Of a stretch of 64,000 nucleotides of DNA, positions 7,965-17,728 are shown in pieces. Below the pieces are notes generated by a model. That model was not told the DNA's origin. It saw only the letters and a list, made by a program, of their open reading frames with translations, and did not search any database. The position numbers were made by a program, and so were the translations under genes. The first letter of the stretch is position 1. Each line of letters starts with the position of its first letter. The stretch comes from Sphingopyxis jiangsuensis. Its GTDB lineage: Bacteria > Pseudomonadota > Alphaproteobacteria > Sphingomonadales > Sphingomonadaceae. The stretch is taken from assembly GCF_016734905.1 (NCBI RefSeq), contig NZ_JAERPO010000001.1, positions 186,001-250,000 on the forward strand, written 5' to 3'.

Positions 7965-9353
7965 ATGGCAGAGCGGCGGTTGTTTGCGGGACCGGCGGTA
8001 CGGCGGCTGCGGCGCGACGCGGCGATGACGCAGGCGGCGATGGCCGAAGCGCTCGACATTTCGCCCAGCTATCTCAATTTGATCGAGAATGGCCAGCGCC
8101 CGTTGACCGCGACGGTGATGGTCAAGCTGGCCGAACGGTTCGATTTCGACGTCGCGTCGCTCGGCGGCGAGGAGGTGCCCGGCGGGCAGGCGGGGTTGCG
8201 GCGGCGCCTGGCCGACCCGCGCTTCGCCGACCTTGGCATCGGCGCGCGAGAGGTCGAGGAATGGTTGCAGGCGGCGCCGACGACGGCCGCTGCCTTTGCC
8301 CGCCTGTTCGACGCGGCGCCCGAGCAGACGTCCGAAACACAAGCCGAGCCAGCCGAAGTTGCCGCGGTGCGCCGCGCGATCGAACAGTGGCGCAACCATT
8401 TCGCCGATCTCGACGCCCGCGCCGAGGAACTGGCCGACGAGCTGCGGCTTGCGGGCGGCGACCTGTATGGCACGATCGCCGAACGCCTGCGCACGCGGCA
8501 CCAGCTGGGAATCCGCGTGCTTCCGAGCGACGTCATGCCCGACCGGCTGCGCTGGCTCGACTGGCACGCGCGGCAGTTGATGCTGAACGAATTGCTGCGC
8601 CCCGCTTCGCGCACCTTCCAGGCGGCGGCGACGCTGGGGCAGATGGAGGCAAAGGACCAGATCGACGCGCTGGTCGCCGGCGCCGAGTTCGCCGAGACGG
8701 CGGCGGCCAAATTGTTCGAGCGCCACCTGATCCAATATTTCGCGGCGGCGCTGATGATGCCCTATGGCCGCTTCCTGCGCGCGTGCGATGCGACGGGATA
8801 TGATCTGTTGCTGCTCCAGCGCCGCTTCGGCGCGGGGTTCGAGCAGGTGGCACACCGCCTGACGACGCTGCAGCGCGTCGGCGCGCGCGGGCTGCCCTTT
8901 TTCATGCTGCGCATCGACCGCGCGGGGCAGGTGAGCAAACGCTATGCCGGGGCGAGCCAGTCGCCGCTGGTCGACGGCGACGGCCGCTGCCCGTTGTGGG
9001 CGATCCACGAGGCCTTTTCGCGTCCGGGCGAAGTTGTCGCCGACCTTGTCGAACTGGAGGACGGAACGCGCTGGTTCACCCAGAGCCGCACCGTCGCGGC
9101 GCCGGGATCGACCGGAACGAACACCCCCGCGCGCTTTGCGGTGTGCGTCGGCGTCGACGCGAAAGTGGCCGCCCCGCTCGTCGCCGCGCGCGGCATCGAC
9201 CTGATGCGCCAACCGGCGACGCCGATCGGCCTCGGCTGCCGTCGATGCACGCGCAGCGGCTGCGTCCAGCGGTCGATGCCGCCGATCGGCCGCGCGCTGC
9301 GCTTTCGCGAAGGCGAGCGCGGCGTGAGCGCGTTCGATTTCGCCGGAGATTGA
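7965..9353 (+). CDS. Short-chain fatty acyl-CoA regulator family transcription factor (RamB/ScfR-like)
   Basis: 462 residues. Residues 8-65 are an XRE-type helix-turn-helix (RRLRRDAAMTQAAMAEALDI, then SPSYLNLIENGQRPLT). A central IrrE/ImmA-like region follows, and the C-terminus is a DUF2083-type domain with clustered cysteines (LGCRRCTRSGCVQRS). This architecture defines the RamB/ScfR regulators of glyoxylate and propionate genes, which sense acyl-CoAs. It is divergently placed from aceA with a symmetric dyad in between, which supports control of the glyoxylate shunt. No clear Shine-Dalgarno: GAAAG lies 10 bases upstream. Confidence 0.88.
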   Translation: MAERRLFAGPAVRRLRRDAAMTQAAMAEALDISPSYLNLIENGQRPLTATVMVKLAERFDFDVASLGGEEVPGGQAGLRRRLADPRFADLGIGAREVEEWLQAAPTTAAAFARLFDAAPEQTSETQAEPAEVAAVRRAIEQWRNHFADLDARAEELADELRLAGGDLYGTIAERLRTRHQLGIRVLPSDVMPDRLRWLDWHARQLMLNELLRPASRTFQAAATLGQMEAKDQIDALVAGAEFAETAAAKLFERHLIQYFAAALMMPYGRFLRACDATGYDLLLLQRRFGAGFEQVAHRLTTLQRVGARGLPFFMLRIDRAGQVSKRYAGASQSPLVDGDGRCPLWAIHEAFSRPGEVVADLVELEDGTRWFTQSRTVAAPGSTGTNTPARFAVCVGVDAKVAAPLVAARGIDLMRQPATPIGLGCRRCTRSGCVQRSMPPIGRALRFREGERGVSAFDFAGD

Positions 9354-9452
9354 GGCGCGGGCAGCCCCGCGACGCCGCGATTTAATATTCGCCCCGCCGC
9401 GCCGTAAGTCATTGACAGGCAGTCGATGCTGTCTGCGCGGGACCCTGTTTGA

Positions 9453-10721
9453 ATGTTGCTTCGTATCAAACCCGAAGACGTCGAAATCGGCATGTATATT
9501 CACGCGTTCGAAGGACGGTGGATCGACCACCCGTTCTGGCGCAATCGCTTTCTGGTCGAAACGCCGGAACAACTCGCGCTCGTTCGTGGCGCCGAAGTCC
9601 CGCATCTGTTCGTCGATCGCGCGCGCAGCCGCCGCGCGACGATGGCCAACGCGGCCCATGGCGCAGGGCGAAGCAAATATCGCGCGTCCGACGAAAAAGA
9701 CGGCCCGGTGTCGTCTGGCCTTCCCCCTGCCGATCCGCTGCCGACGCCCGACCGGATCAAGCCGCAGAAGCGCAGCAGCTACGCCCGCGAAAGGCGCCGT
9801 GCGGCGGCGCTTGTCGACAAGTCGAAACATGCGGTGTTCGACATGTTCGAGGAGGCGCGGCTGGGCCGCGCGGTCGAAGTCGCGCCGCTCGTCCCGCTGG
9901 CGCAATCGATCGGTCAATCGATCGAGCGCGATTCAAAGGCGCTCATCAACCTCGTCCGGTTGAAGGAGAAGGACGAATATACCTATCTTCATTCGGTGGC
10001 CGTATGCGCGCTGATGATGAATTTCGCGCGCCAGCTCGATCTGGGCGAATCCGAAGTGCGCGATCTGGGGGTCGCGGGGCTGCTCCACGATCTGGGCAAG
10101 ATTGCCATCGCCGATGCGATATTGATGAAGCCGGGCGCGCTCGAACGGCACGAGCGCACCGTCGTCGAAAATCATCCGATGGCGGGGTTCGACCTGCTTG
10201 CCGCGTCGGCCGACATTCCCGAAGCCGCACTCGACGTTTGCCGCCACCACCATGAAAAGGTCGACGGCACCGGCTACCCCGACCGGCTGCGCGGCGACCA
10301 ATTGTCGCTCTACGCCCGGATGGGGGCCATCTGCGACGTGTATGACGCCGTGACGTCGAACCGTCCCTACAAGCAAGCGTGGACGCCGTGCGAGGCGCTG
10401 ACCGCGATGCAAAGCTGGGAAGGGCATTTCGATCGCCAGTTGCTCGAACGCTTTGCCGACAGCCTGGGGATTTTCCCGGTCGGCACGCTCGTCCGCCTGT
10501 CGACGGGGTTGCTCGGCATCGTCATCGGCAGCGACGGCGAGTGCGCCGAAGATGTTGTCGTGCGGGCGTTTTTCGACTGCGACGCGCTCGACGAATTCCC
10601 GCCGTTCGACCAGTCGATCGCGCCATCGGCCGAACACCCGCGCATCGTCGGACGCGACAGCCCGACCTTCTGGCGCTTCGACAATTGGGATGCGACGCGC
10701 CACCGGATCCTGGGGTCCTGA
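9453..10721 (+). CDS. HD-GYP cyclic-di-GMP phosphodiesterase with DUF3391
   Basis: 422 residues. Residues 1-130 form the DUF3391 domain (RIKPEDVEIGMYIHAFEG, PHLFVDRA). Residues about 155-345 are an HD-GYP domain with the full catalytic set: HD at 212-213 (LLHDLGK), HHE at 266-268 and DGTGYP at 271-276, then DVYDAVTSNRPYK. It should hydrolyse cyclic di-GMP to GMP, lowering the signal for sessile growth. The C-terminal 60 residues are a sheet-rich tail without known role. It stands alone on its transcript. Confidence 0.9.
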   Translation: MLLRIKPEDVEIGMYIHAFEGRWIDHPFWRNRFLVETPEQLALVRGAEVPHLFVDRARSRRATMANAAHGAGRSKYRASDEKDGPVSSGLPPADPLPTPDRIKPQKRSSYARERRRAAALVDKSKHAVFDMFEEARLGRAVEVAPLVPLAQSIGQSIERDSKALINLVRLKEKDEYTYLHSVAVCALMMNFARQLDLGESEVRDLGVAGLLHDLGKIAIADAILMKPGALERHERTVVENHPMAGFDLLAASADIPEAALDVCRHHHEKVDGTGYPDRLRGDQLSLYARMGAICDVYDAVTSNRPYKQAWTPCEALTAMQSWEGHFDRQLLERFADSLGIFPVGTLVRLSTGLLGIVIGSDGECAEDVVVRAFFDCDALDEFPPFDQSIAPSAEHPRIVGRDSPTFWRFDNWDATRHRILGS

Positions 10722-10829
10722 CCCTAGCAATATCTCGGCGATCCGAAAACGGGCCAATAGCCCGCAACTTGCACCCCAAGGCCTTTCTGGGCAGGTTGGG
10801 TATAGCGAGTCCCGGACAGGAGGCACTTG

Positions 10830-11645
10830 ATGGCAAATCCCGTAATGGTGGCGACCGACCTTAGCGCGCGTGACGACCGGGCGGTGGACCGCGCGCTGAT
10901 GCTGGCGCGGCAATGGGGCACGCGCACGGGTGTCATCCATGTTCCGCAATCGGGTGTCGGCAACGATACGCCGGTCGACTGGAGCGCCAAGGTTCGCGCC
11001 GTGCTTCCCGACCCGCAGGCCGACGTCGATATTATCCTGCCCGAAGGTTCGGCGCCGACCGCCATCGTCGCCGCCGCGCGCGAACGGGATGGCGCGGTCA
11101 TCGTCACGGGAATCGCGCGGATGAACGATTTCTGCGACTATTTTCTGGGAACGACGGTGGACCATGTTTTGCGCCACACCGATTTGCCGGTGCTGGTCGT
11201 CAAGCAACGTCCACATGCCGATTATGCGCGCATCATGGTTGCGACCGATTTTTCGCAGGGTTCGCGCGTCGCGCTGACGAAGGCTGCCGACCTTTTTCCA
11301 AACATTCCCATCGACCTGGTCCACGCATTTCATGTTCCGTATGAATCGCGTTTCACGTCGGACGATGTCCGTGCCGATGTGACCGCCGAGGAAAGCGAGG
11401 ATATGGACAGCTTTGTCGCTCAGGAGGCGATAAGCGACGCGCTTCGCAAACGCATCGCGACGCATGTGATCGAAGGCGACACCAATGTCGCCATTGCCCG
11501 GGCCATCGAACGACTGCGACCCGACCTTTTCGTCGTCGGAACGCACGGCAAAAGCGGGTTTCGCCGCGCCACGATCGGCAGCAAGGCCGAAGCGCTGATC
11601 AAATGGGTTCCCGTCGATACGTTCGCGGTACGCAGCGGGGGCTAG
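10830..11645 (+). CDS. Tandem UspA-domain universal stress protein
   Basis: 271 residues made of two universal stress folds: the first (PVMVATDLSARDDRAVDRAL to LPVLVVKQRP), the second (YARIMVATDFSQGSRVALTK to VDTFAVRSGG). The second has the ATP-type loop VVGTHGKSGFRRATIGSKAE; the first has a similar loop with less canonical residues (VTGIARMNDFCDYFLGTTVD). The ATG at 10830 is used because AGGAGG lies 6 bases upstream; the in-frame TTG at 10827 is too close. Its TAG stop overlaps the opposing manC stop within one CTAG. Confidence 0.85.
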   Translation: MANPVMVATDLSARDDRAVDRALMLARQWGTRTGVIHVPQSGVGNDTPVDWSAKVRAVLPDPQADVDIILPEGSAPTAIVAAARERDGAVIVTGIARMNDFCDYFLGTTVDHVLRHTDLPVLVVKQRPHADYARIMVATDFSQGSRVALTKAADLFPNIPIDLVHAFHVPYESRFTSDDVRADVTAEESEDMDSFVAQEAISDALRKRIATHVIEGDTNVAIARAIERLRPDLFVVGTHGKSGFRRATIGSKAEALIKWVPVDTFAVRSGG

Positions 11646-12700
11646 TTTCCGGACACAGGGCTTCGGTCGCGCGCCTTTGCGGCTTCGCGGACGTCCTGCG
11701 CGCGCGCGAGGGGGAGCACGAGGATATCGTCGCCGTCGACGATCACCGCGACATCCTCCATGCCCACGACCGACACGCGTTTTCCGTCGGCGCGCACCAA
11801 ATTTCCGCTGCTGTCATGGAAAAAGGCGTCGCCATCGGCGACATTGCCCTTGCCGTCGCGGTCGGGCGCAAGCGCATGGACCGCCTGCCAACTGCCGAGA
11901 TCGGACCAGCCCATCGCCACCGGCACAACCGCGACGCGATCATGCTTTTCCATCACGGCATAATCGATCGAATCCGAAGGCGCGCGGGCAAAGGCGATTT
12001 CATCGGCATAGAGCGCATCGCCATCGTGCATCCCCGCCGCCAGCGCCTCGACCGCGGCATCGAATATCGGGCGGCAATGGGTGAGCAACGCATCGCGCAT
12101 CGCATCGGCGCGAAACAGGAAAATCCCCGCATTCCAGCTGAACCCTCCCGTCGCGAGCATCTGTTCGGCGGCATCCAACGGTGGCTTTTCGACGAAACGG
12201 TCGACGGCAAAGCCTTCTCCGTCCAATGGCGCGCCGCTCGCGATATAGCCATATCCGGTTTCGGGCCGGTCGGGCGCGATCCCGAAGGTGACAAGCCATC
12301 CCTGTTGCGCCAGCAGGCTCGCCCTGGCAATCGCGGCGTGGAAGGCCGGAGCATCGGCGATCAGATGGTCGCTGGGCATGACGAGCAGCAGGTCGCCGGC
12401 ATCGGCCCCCGCCGCCGCGAGCGCGATGGCGCCCGCCGTGTTGCGCGCGACCGGTTCGACAAGGAGCCGCGCCTCGCGCCCGTCCAACTGTTCGCGGACG
12501 AGCGCCACATGCGCCGCGCCGCACAATATCACCGGCGGCAGGAAATGCTGTCCGGCGGGCGTGCGCGCAAGCGTCTGGCGAAACAGGCTGTCGGGGCCGG
12601 CGAGCGGAAGAAACTGCTTGGCGCGCTCGCCCCGCGACGCGGGCCAAAGCCGGGTTCCGGCACCGCCGCACAGAATTACGGGCTGAATCATTGCGGTCAT
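11642..12700 (-). CDS. manC: Mannose-1-phosphate guanylyltransferase
   Basis: 352 residues. The nucleotidyltransferase signature GGAGTRLWPASR starts at residue 12, followed by KQF, MPSDHLI (metal aspartate) and FVEKP. The protein ends after the left-handed helix-like tail and lacks the C-terminal phosphomannose isomerase (cupin) domain of bifunctional enzymes. It makes GDP-mannose from mannose-1-phosphate and GTP for exopolysaccharide. It is divergent from the EpsB-type sugar transferase, consistent with that use. A second in-frame ATG at 12691 (MIQPVILCGG) is an equally good start. Confidence 0.88.
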   Translation of the reverse strand: MTAMIQPVILCGGAGTRLWPASRGERAKQFLPLAGPDSLFRQTLARTPAGQHFLPPVILCGAAHVALVREQLDGREARLLVEPVARNTAGAIALAAAGADAGDLLLVMPSDHLIADAPAFHAAIARASLLAQQGWLVTFGIAPDRPETGYGYIASGAPLDGEGFAVDRFVEKPPLDAAEQMLATGGFSWNAGIFLFRADAMRDALLTHCRPIFDAAVEALAAGMHDGDALYADEIAFARAPSDSIDYAVMEKHDRVAVVPVAMGWSDLGSWQAVHALAPDRDGKGNVADGDAFFHDSSGNLVRADGKRVSVVGMEDVAVIVDGDDILVLPLARAQDVREAAKARDRSPVSGN

Positions 12701-12772
12701 CCGGCAGGTCTATCGCACCGGGCGGAAAAGGCCATCGGCAATGCGGCCGGTTCAAAAATCGTGAGTGTAAAA

Positions 12773-12788
12773 TTAACCGACACTTCAC
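12773..12788. promoter_or_regulatory. CtrA-like box between manC and EpsB-type transferase
   Basis: TTAA-N7-TTCAC, one mismatch from the alphaproteobacterial CtrA consensus TTAA-N7-TTAAC. It lies 46 bases upstream of the sugar-transferase start. A single near-match can arise by chance. Confidence 0.25.
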
Positions 12789-12833
12789 GCGTCGGCCGTA
12801 AAACCGCCCGCACGAAAGGGCGTCGCATTTCGC

Positions 12834-14222
12834 ATGATCCGGCTGTTCAAACATTATGTCCCGCATGCGGTCGTCTGGCTCGCGCTGCTCGAATTTGTCG
12901 CGCTGCTCGCGTCGGCCGATTTCGCCTGGCGCATCTATGCGCATCAGGGCGGATTCGATGCCGGAAGTTTCGCATCGCGCTGGCTGCCGCTGCTGACCTT
13001 TGCCGTCGCCAATTCGCTCGCGATGATGGCGACGGGAATGTACGGGACCGAGGCGCTGCGTTCGATGAAATTCGCGACCGCGCGGCTGTTCGCGGCGATC
13101 TCGCTCGGCGTCATCTTTCTCTCGGTGCTCGGCTTTATCGTGCCGGCCGCGACGTTGTGGCGCGTCAACAGCTTTTACGCGATGGCGCTGGCGATCGTCG
13201 CGCTGCTGTTCATCCGGCTGATCCTGACGCAGACCGCCGGGGCCGACGCGTTTCGCCGCCGTGTCCTGGTGCTCGGCGCCGGGCCGCGCGCCGCGCGGTT
13301 GCAGGCGCTTGCCGATGCGCCGGGGAGCGGGCTGGTCGCCGCGGGATTCGTCGCGATGTCGGCGTCGGAATCGGCGGTCGATGGCGCGGTGCCGCGCGCC
13401 GATATCGCCAACCTCGCCGACCATGCCGTCGCGCTGGGCGTGGGCGAGGTGGTGCTGGCGATGGAAGAACGGCGCAACGCGCTGCCGCTTGGCGATCTGC
13501 TCCGCGTCAAGACGACGGGAATCCACGTCAACGACATTGCGAGCTTCATCGAGCGCGAAACGGGCCGCGTCGACCTTGCGACGACCAACCCCAGCGGCCT
13601 CATTTTTTCGGACGGCTTTTCGGCGGGGCAGCGGATTTCCAAGGTGGGGAAGCGAATATTCGACATCGCCGCGAGCCTGATGGTGCTCGTCCTCGGCCTG
13701 CCGCTCGTGCTGATCGCCGCGATTGCGGTGAAGTGCGACAGCCGCGGGCCGATCTTTTATCGCCAGCCGCGCGTCGGCCTGTTCGGCGAACCCTATGATA
13801 TCGTCAAGATCCGCTCGATGCGGACCGATGCCGAGGCGGCAGGCAAGGCGGTGTGGGCCAGCGAGAACGATCCGCGCGTCACCCGCGTCGGGCGCATCAT
13901 CCGCAAGCTTCGCATCGACGAGCTGCCGCAGCTCTGGTGCGTGCTGAAGGGCGAGATGAGCTTTGTCGGGCCGCGGCCCGAGCGGCCGAGCTTTGTCGGC
14001 GATCTCGAACAGCAGCTGCCCTATTATGCCGAACGGCACATGGTGAAGCCCGGGCTGACCGGGTGGGCGCAGATCAACTATCCCTATGGCGCGTCGATCG
14101 AGGACGCGCGCGTGAAGCTGGAATATGACCTCTATTACGCCAAGAATTATTCGCCCTTCCTCGACCTGTTGATCCTGTTGCAGACCGTGCGCGTCGTGCT
14201 GTGGCCTGAGGGGGTGCGCTGA
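12834..14222 (+). CDS. XrtA/PEP-CTERM-associated sugar transferase (EpsB type)
   Basis: 462 residues. The N-terminal half has four to five transmembrane helices and a Rossmann-like domain ([13 protein letters not shown]); the C-terminal half is a bacterial sugar transferase with its own membrane helix ([20 protein letters not shown]) and the signature segments [18 protein letters not shown]-like [20 protein letters not shown] and [10 protein letters not shown]. It transfers the first sugar phosphate onto undecaprenyl phosphate to begin exopolysaccharide synthesis at the inner membrane. The TIGR03013 branch of this family marks genomes with the XrtA exosortase; the adjoining PrsK and PrsR genes agree. 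Three bases separate it from prsK. Confidence 0.9.
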   Translation: MIRLFKHYVPHAVVWLALLEFVALLASADFAWRIYAHQGGFDAGSFASRWLPLLTFAVANSLAMMATGMYGTEALRSMKFATARLFAAISLGVIFLSVLGFIVPAATLWRVNSFYAMALAIVALLFIRLILTQTAGADAFRRRVLVLGAGPRAARLQALADAPGSGLVAAGFVAMSASESAVDGAVPRADIANLADHAVALGVGEVVLAMEERRNALPLGDLLRVKTTGIHVNDIASFIERETGRVDLATTNPSGLIFSDGFSAGQRISKVGKRIFDIAASLMVLVLGLPLVLIAAIAVKCDSRGPIFYRQPRVGLFGEPYDIVKIRSMRTDAEAAGKAVWASENDPRVTRVGRIIRKLRIDELPQLWCVLKGEMSFVGPRPERPSFVGDLEQQLPYYAERHMVKPGLTGWAQINYPYGASIEDARVKLEYDLYYAKNYSPFLDLLILLQTVRVVLWPEGVR

Positions 14223-14224
14223 CC

Positions 14225-16345
14225 ATGTCGCTGCTCGCGCAATTTTCGGAGATCTTGTCGGCCCTGGCGGCGGTCGGATTCATCGGCGCGACCTTGTGGC
14301 TGCTGTCGCGGCCGCGCCAGCGCCTCGCGGTGCTGATGCCGTCGCCGCGCTGGCTGATCCTGGCGGCGGCAGGGACGGCGGCGTGGTGTACGGCGCTCGC
14401 GACATGGCAGCCGGGGGCATCGCAGGTGCTGGTGATCCAGGCGCTTCGCGACCTCAGCTGGCTCGGCTGGCTCGCCGCGACATTCTGGTCGCCGCAAGCC
14501 CCGATGTCGCAACCGCTGCGGATGATCCTGCGCCTGCTCGTCACGATCGGCGCGATTGCGCTTGTGCTTGGCGGGGCGGCGCATCTGCGCAGCGGGGATG
14601 TCGCGGGCTGGATCGGGCCTTCGCTGGCGGTCGGCGCGATGATCGTCGCGATCGGGGGGCTGCTTATCACCGACGGCGGCGTCCGCCGCGCGGGGAGCGG
14701 GCTGCGCATGCCGGTGATGACGGTCGCGGGCGGTTTCGCGATGATCTGGGCCTATGAGCTCAACGTGCAGCTGATCGGCGCGCTGACGGGAAAGCCGGCG
14801 TCGACGTTGATCCTGTTGCTGCCGGCGGTGGCGCTGCTCGTCCTGCCGACCTTTGTCGTCGCCGCGATGGATGTCGGGCGCGAGCGCATTCGCCTGTCGC
14901 GCGCCGCGGCGATGCGCGCGATCCTGCTCGTCGGCGGCGCGGCCTATCTGACGCTGATCGGGCTCGCGGGGGCAGTCGCGCGCTTTGGCGGGGGCGATTA
15001 TGGCGAGCTGGCGCAGGGCCTGTTCCTGATCGTCGCGCTCGGGCTGGGCGCGTTGCTGTTCCTTTCGGCGCGCGCGCGCGCGTGGCTGTCGGTGACGATC
15101 TCCAAGCATGTCTTTGAACATCGGTACGACTATCGCGCCGAGTGGATGCGCTTCACCGCGACGCTCGCGCAGAGCGACGACGACAGCGAGGACGGGCGTG
15201 ATCTGCATCGCCGCGTCGCGAAGGGGCTGGCCGAACTGACGGGGAGCCCCGGCGCGCTGCTGATGCTGCCCGACGCGGTCGGCGGATTCCGCATCGCCGA
15301 TGCGTGGCGCTGGCCGGGCGGTCCCGACGCCGAGGTCGCGCCGCTGCCGCTGCGTTCGGCGTTCATGCTGCAGGAAACGCAGCATATCGTCGAACTCGAC
15401 GCACAGCGCCGCGAAGGGGGCGAGGGGGACAGCGAGCTCGCGATGCCCGACTGGCTGCTCGCCGACCCGCGCGCGTGGGTGGTCGTCCCGGTGCTGCATT
15501 TCCAGCGAATGATCGCGGTGGTCGTGCTGCACCGCCCGCCCGTGTCGCGCGCACTCGACTGGGAAGACCTCGACGTGCTGCGGATCGCGGGGCGGCAGGC
15601 GGCGAGCTATCTTGCCGAGGCGCAAGGGCAGCAAGCGCTATCGGAGGCGAAACGGTTCGACGAGTTCAACCGGCGCTTTGCCTTCATCATGCACGACATC
15701 AAGAATCTGGCGAGCCAATTGGCGCTGCTCGCGCGCAATGCCGAGCGCCACGCCGAAAAGCCCGAGTTTCGCGCGGACATGATCGCGACGCTCAAAGGAT
15801 CGGCGAGCCGCCTGAGCGACCTGCTCGCCCGCCTGTCGCCCCGCGAGCGCGGAAAGGCGGCCGAGCCGGCGCGCGTCGTGGTCGAGCCGCTGATCAACGC
15901 CATCGTCGCCGCCGCCAGGGCGCGGCGGACGCTTTTTGCCGGATGCCAGGCAGGGCTGGCGGCGTGGGGCGATGCGGCGTCGATCCGTCAGATACTGCAA
16001 CATCTGGTCGACAATGCAATCGACGCATCCGAACCCGAAGCGCCGGTGCAACTGGTCGCCGTCGCCGAAAGCGGCCGCGTACGGATCGACGTCATCGACC
16101 AGGGCAAGGGCATGACCCGCGCCTTCGTCCGCAACGAGCTGTTCAAGCCCTTTGTATCGACCAAGGACGGCGGCTTCGGGCTTGGCGCGTTCGAGGCGCT
16201 GCAACTCGCGCAATCAATGGGCGGCACGATCGATGTCGTCAGCGAGCCGGGCGCGGGAAGCAATTTTACGCTGTGGTTGCCGCTTGCGGAGAGCGAGCGC
16301 GGGCATGGCGCCGACGACTATCAGAGGAAGGCTGCGAACCAATGA
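14225..16345 (+). CDS. prsK: XrtA/PEP-CTERM system histidine kinase PrsK
   Basis: 706 residues. Roughly eight N-terminal membrane helices (1-290), then a GAF-like region (about 320-470), a phosphoacceptor helix with MHDIKN (histidine followed by DIKN as usual for PrsK) and a HATPase domain (DNAIDAS, DQGKGM, GFGLGAF). It senses an unknown envelope signal and phosphorylates PrsR. The gene is in line with the EpsB-type transferase and overlaps prsR by 4 bases (ATGA), indicating coupled translation. Confidence 0.9.
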   Translation: MSLLAQFSEILSALAAVGFIGATLWLLSRPRQRLAVLMPSPRWLILAAAGTAAWCTALATWQPGASQVLVIQALRDLSWLGWLAATFWSPQAPMSQPLRMILRLLVTIGAIALVLGGAAHLRSGDVAGWIGPSLAVGAMIVAIGGLLITDGGVRRAGSGLRMPVMTVAGGFAMIWAYELNVQLIGALTGKPASTLILLLPAVALLVLPTFVVAAMDVGRERIRLSRAAAMRAILLVGGAAYLTLIGLAGAVARFGGGDYGELAQGLFLIVALGLGALLFLSARARAWLSVTISKHVFEHRYDYRAEWMRFTATLAQSDDDSEDGRDLHRRVAKGLAELTGSPGALLMLPDAVGGFRIADAWRWPGGPDAEVAPLPLRSAFMLQETQHIVELDAQRREGGEGDSELAMPDWLLADPRAWVVVPVLHFQRMIAVVVLHRPPVSRALDWEDLDVLRIAGRQAASYLAEAQGQQALSEAKRFDEFNRRFAFIMHDIKNLASQLALLARNAERHAEKPEFRADMIATLKGSASRLSDLLARLSPRERGKAAEPARVVVEPLINAIVAAARARRTLFAGCQAGLAAWGDAASIRQILQHLVDNAIDASEPEAPVQLVAVAESGRVRIDVIDQGKGMTRAFVRNELFKPFVSTKDGGFGLGAFEALQLAQSMGGTIDVVSEPGAGSNFTLWLPLAESERGHGADDYQRKAANQ

Positions 16346-17727
16346 GTGCCACCCCGCCCGAAGCGCGCAAATTGCTGGTCGTGGAGGACGACAGCGGTCT
16401 GCAGGCGCAGCTCAAATGGGCTTATGACGATTATCAGGTGCTGATCGCGGGCGACCACGACAGCGCCGTCGACCTGCTGCGCGCCGAGGAACCCGACGTC
16501 GTGACGCTCGATCTGGGGCTGCCGCCCGAACCCGACGGGACGCGCGAGGGATTTCGCGTCCTGAAGGCCATTTTGGATGCCAAGCCCGACACCAAGGTCA
16601 TTGTCGTGTCGGGGCATGGCGAACGCGCAAGCGCGCTCGCCGCAATCGCGAGCGGGGCGTGGGATTTCTATCAGAAGCCGATCGATATCGAGGAACTGGG
16701 ACTGATCGTCCGGCGTGCTTTTCACGTCCGCGATCTCGAGGTCGAGAACAGCCGCCTTTCCGAGCAGGGAGCGACCGACAACCGCGTGCTCGGGGGAATG
16801 ATCACCGGCGCGCCGGAAATGGTGAAGGTCGCGCGCACCATCGAGCGCGTCGCCGATCTTGACGTGTCGGTGATGCTGCTCGGCGCGAGCGGTACCGGCA
16901 AGGAATTGCTGGCGCGCGGACTGCACGAGGCGAGCGCGCGGCGCGACGGTGCGTTCGTCGCGATCAATTGCGCCGCCATTCCCGAGAACCTGCTCGAAAG
17001 CGAGCTTTTCGGACATGAAAAGGGCGCGTTCACCGGCGCGGTCAAGACGACCGAGGGCAAGATCGAACTCGCCCACGGCGGCACCTTGTTCCTCGACGAA
17101 GTCGGCGACATTCCGCTGCCGCTGCAGGTCAAATTGCTGCGCTTCCTTCAGGAGCGGACGATCGAACGCATCGGCGGACGCAAGGCGATCGCGGTCGATA
17201 CGCGCATCGTGTGCGCGACGCACCGCGATCTCGACGCGATGATCGCCGACGGAAGCTTTCGCGACGATCTTTATTACCGGCTTGCCGAGATGGTGGTGAA
17301 GATTCCGACGCTCGCCGGGCGGCCCGGCGATGCGGTGCTTCTCGCGCGGCATTTCCTGCACCAATATGCCCCGACGATGAACCCGGCGGTGCGCGGTTTC
17401 GCGCCCGACGCGCTGCACGCAATCGACGAGGCGCGCTGGCCCGGAAATGTCCGCGAGCTTGAAAACCGGATCAAGCGCGCGGTCATCATGGCCGACGGCA
17501 AGCTGGTGACGAAAGGCGACCTCGACCTTGCCCGCGCCGCCAACGAGAACGAGGGCGACGAGGCGGCATGGCTGAACCTGCGCAGCGCGCGCGAGGCCGC
17601 CGACCGCGTCGCAATCCGCCGCGCGATGACGCAGAGCGAGGGCAATATCTCGTCGGCGGCAAAGCTGCTCGGCATCAGCCGCCCGACGCTGTACGACCTG
17701 CTCAAGCAGTATCGGATGCAAGCCTGA
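16342..17727 (+). CDS. prsR: PEP-CTERM-box response regulator PrsR (sigma-54 activator)
   Basis: 461 residues. Receiver domain with phosphoacceptor Asp57 (VVTLDLGL), AAA+ domain with Walker A GASGTGKE (181-188), intact GAFTGA sigma-54 contact loop (228-233) and Walker B DE (252-253), and a C-terminal Fis-type helix-turn-helix (GNISSAAKLLGISRPTLYDL). PrsR activates sigma-54 promoters of PEP-CTERM and exopolysaccharide genes. The ATG overlaps the prsK stop; a much longer upstream open frame is a shadow within prsK. I saw no convincing sigma-54 promoter (TGGCAC-N5-TTGC) in the window, so its targets probably lie elsewhere. Confidence 0.92.
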   Translation: MSATPPEARKLLVVEDDSGLQAQLKWAYDDYQVLIAGDHDSAVDLLRAEEPDVVTLDLGLPPEPDGTREGFRVLKAILDAKPDTKVIVVSGHGERASALAAIASGAWDFYQKPIDIEELGLIVRRAFHVRDLEVENSRLSEQGATDNRVLGGMITGAPEMVKVARTIERVADLDVSVMLLGASGTGKELLARGLHEASARRDGAFVAINCAAIPENLLESELFGHEKGAFTGAVKTTEGKIELAHGGTLFLDEVGDIPLPLQVKLLRFLQERTIERIGGRKAIAVDTRIVCATHRDLDAMIADGSFRDDLYYRLAEMVVKIPTLAGRPGDAVLLARHFLHQYAPTMNPAVRGFAPDALHAIDEARWPGNVRELENRIKRAVIMADGKLVTKGDLDLARAANENEGDEAAWLNLRSAREAADRVAIRRAMTQSEGNISSAAKLLGISRPTLYDLLKQYRMQA

Positions 17728-17728
17728 C

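Noticed and set aside
7956-9917. 653-codon minus-strand frame over the RamB/ScfR-like and HD-GYP genes
   Set aside because: Antisense to two clearly recognisable genes and low-complexity Arg/Ala/Gln composition.
12701-12833. Sigma-54 promoter for the PrsR regulon
   Set aside because: No TGGCAC-N5-TTGC match in this or other intergenic regions of the window.
11603-13798. Long plus-strand frame spanning manC and the start of the sugar transferase
   Set aside because: manC on the minus strand has full motifs; the plus-strand product has none and crosses a promoter region.
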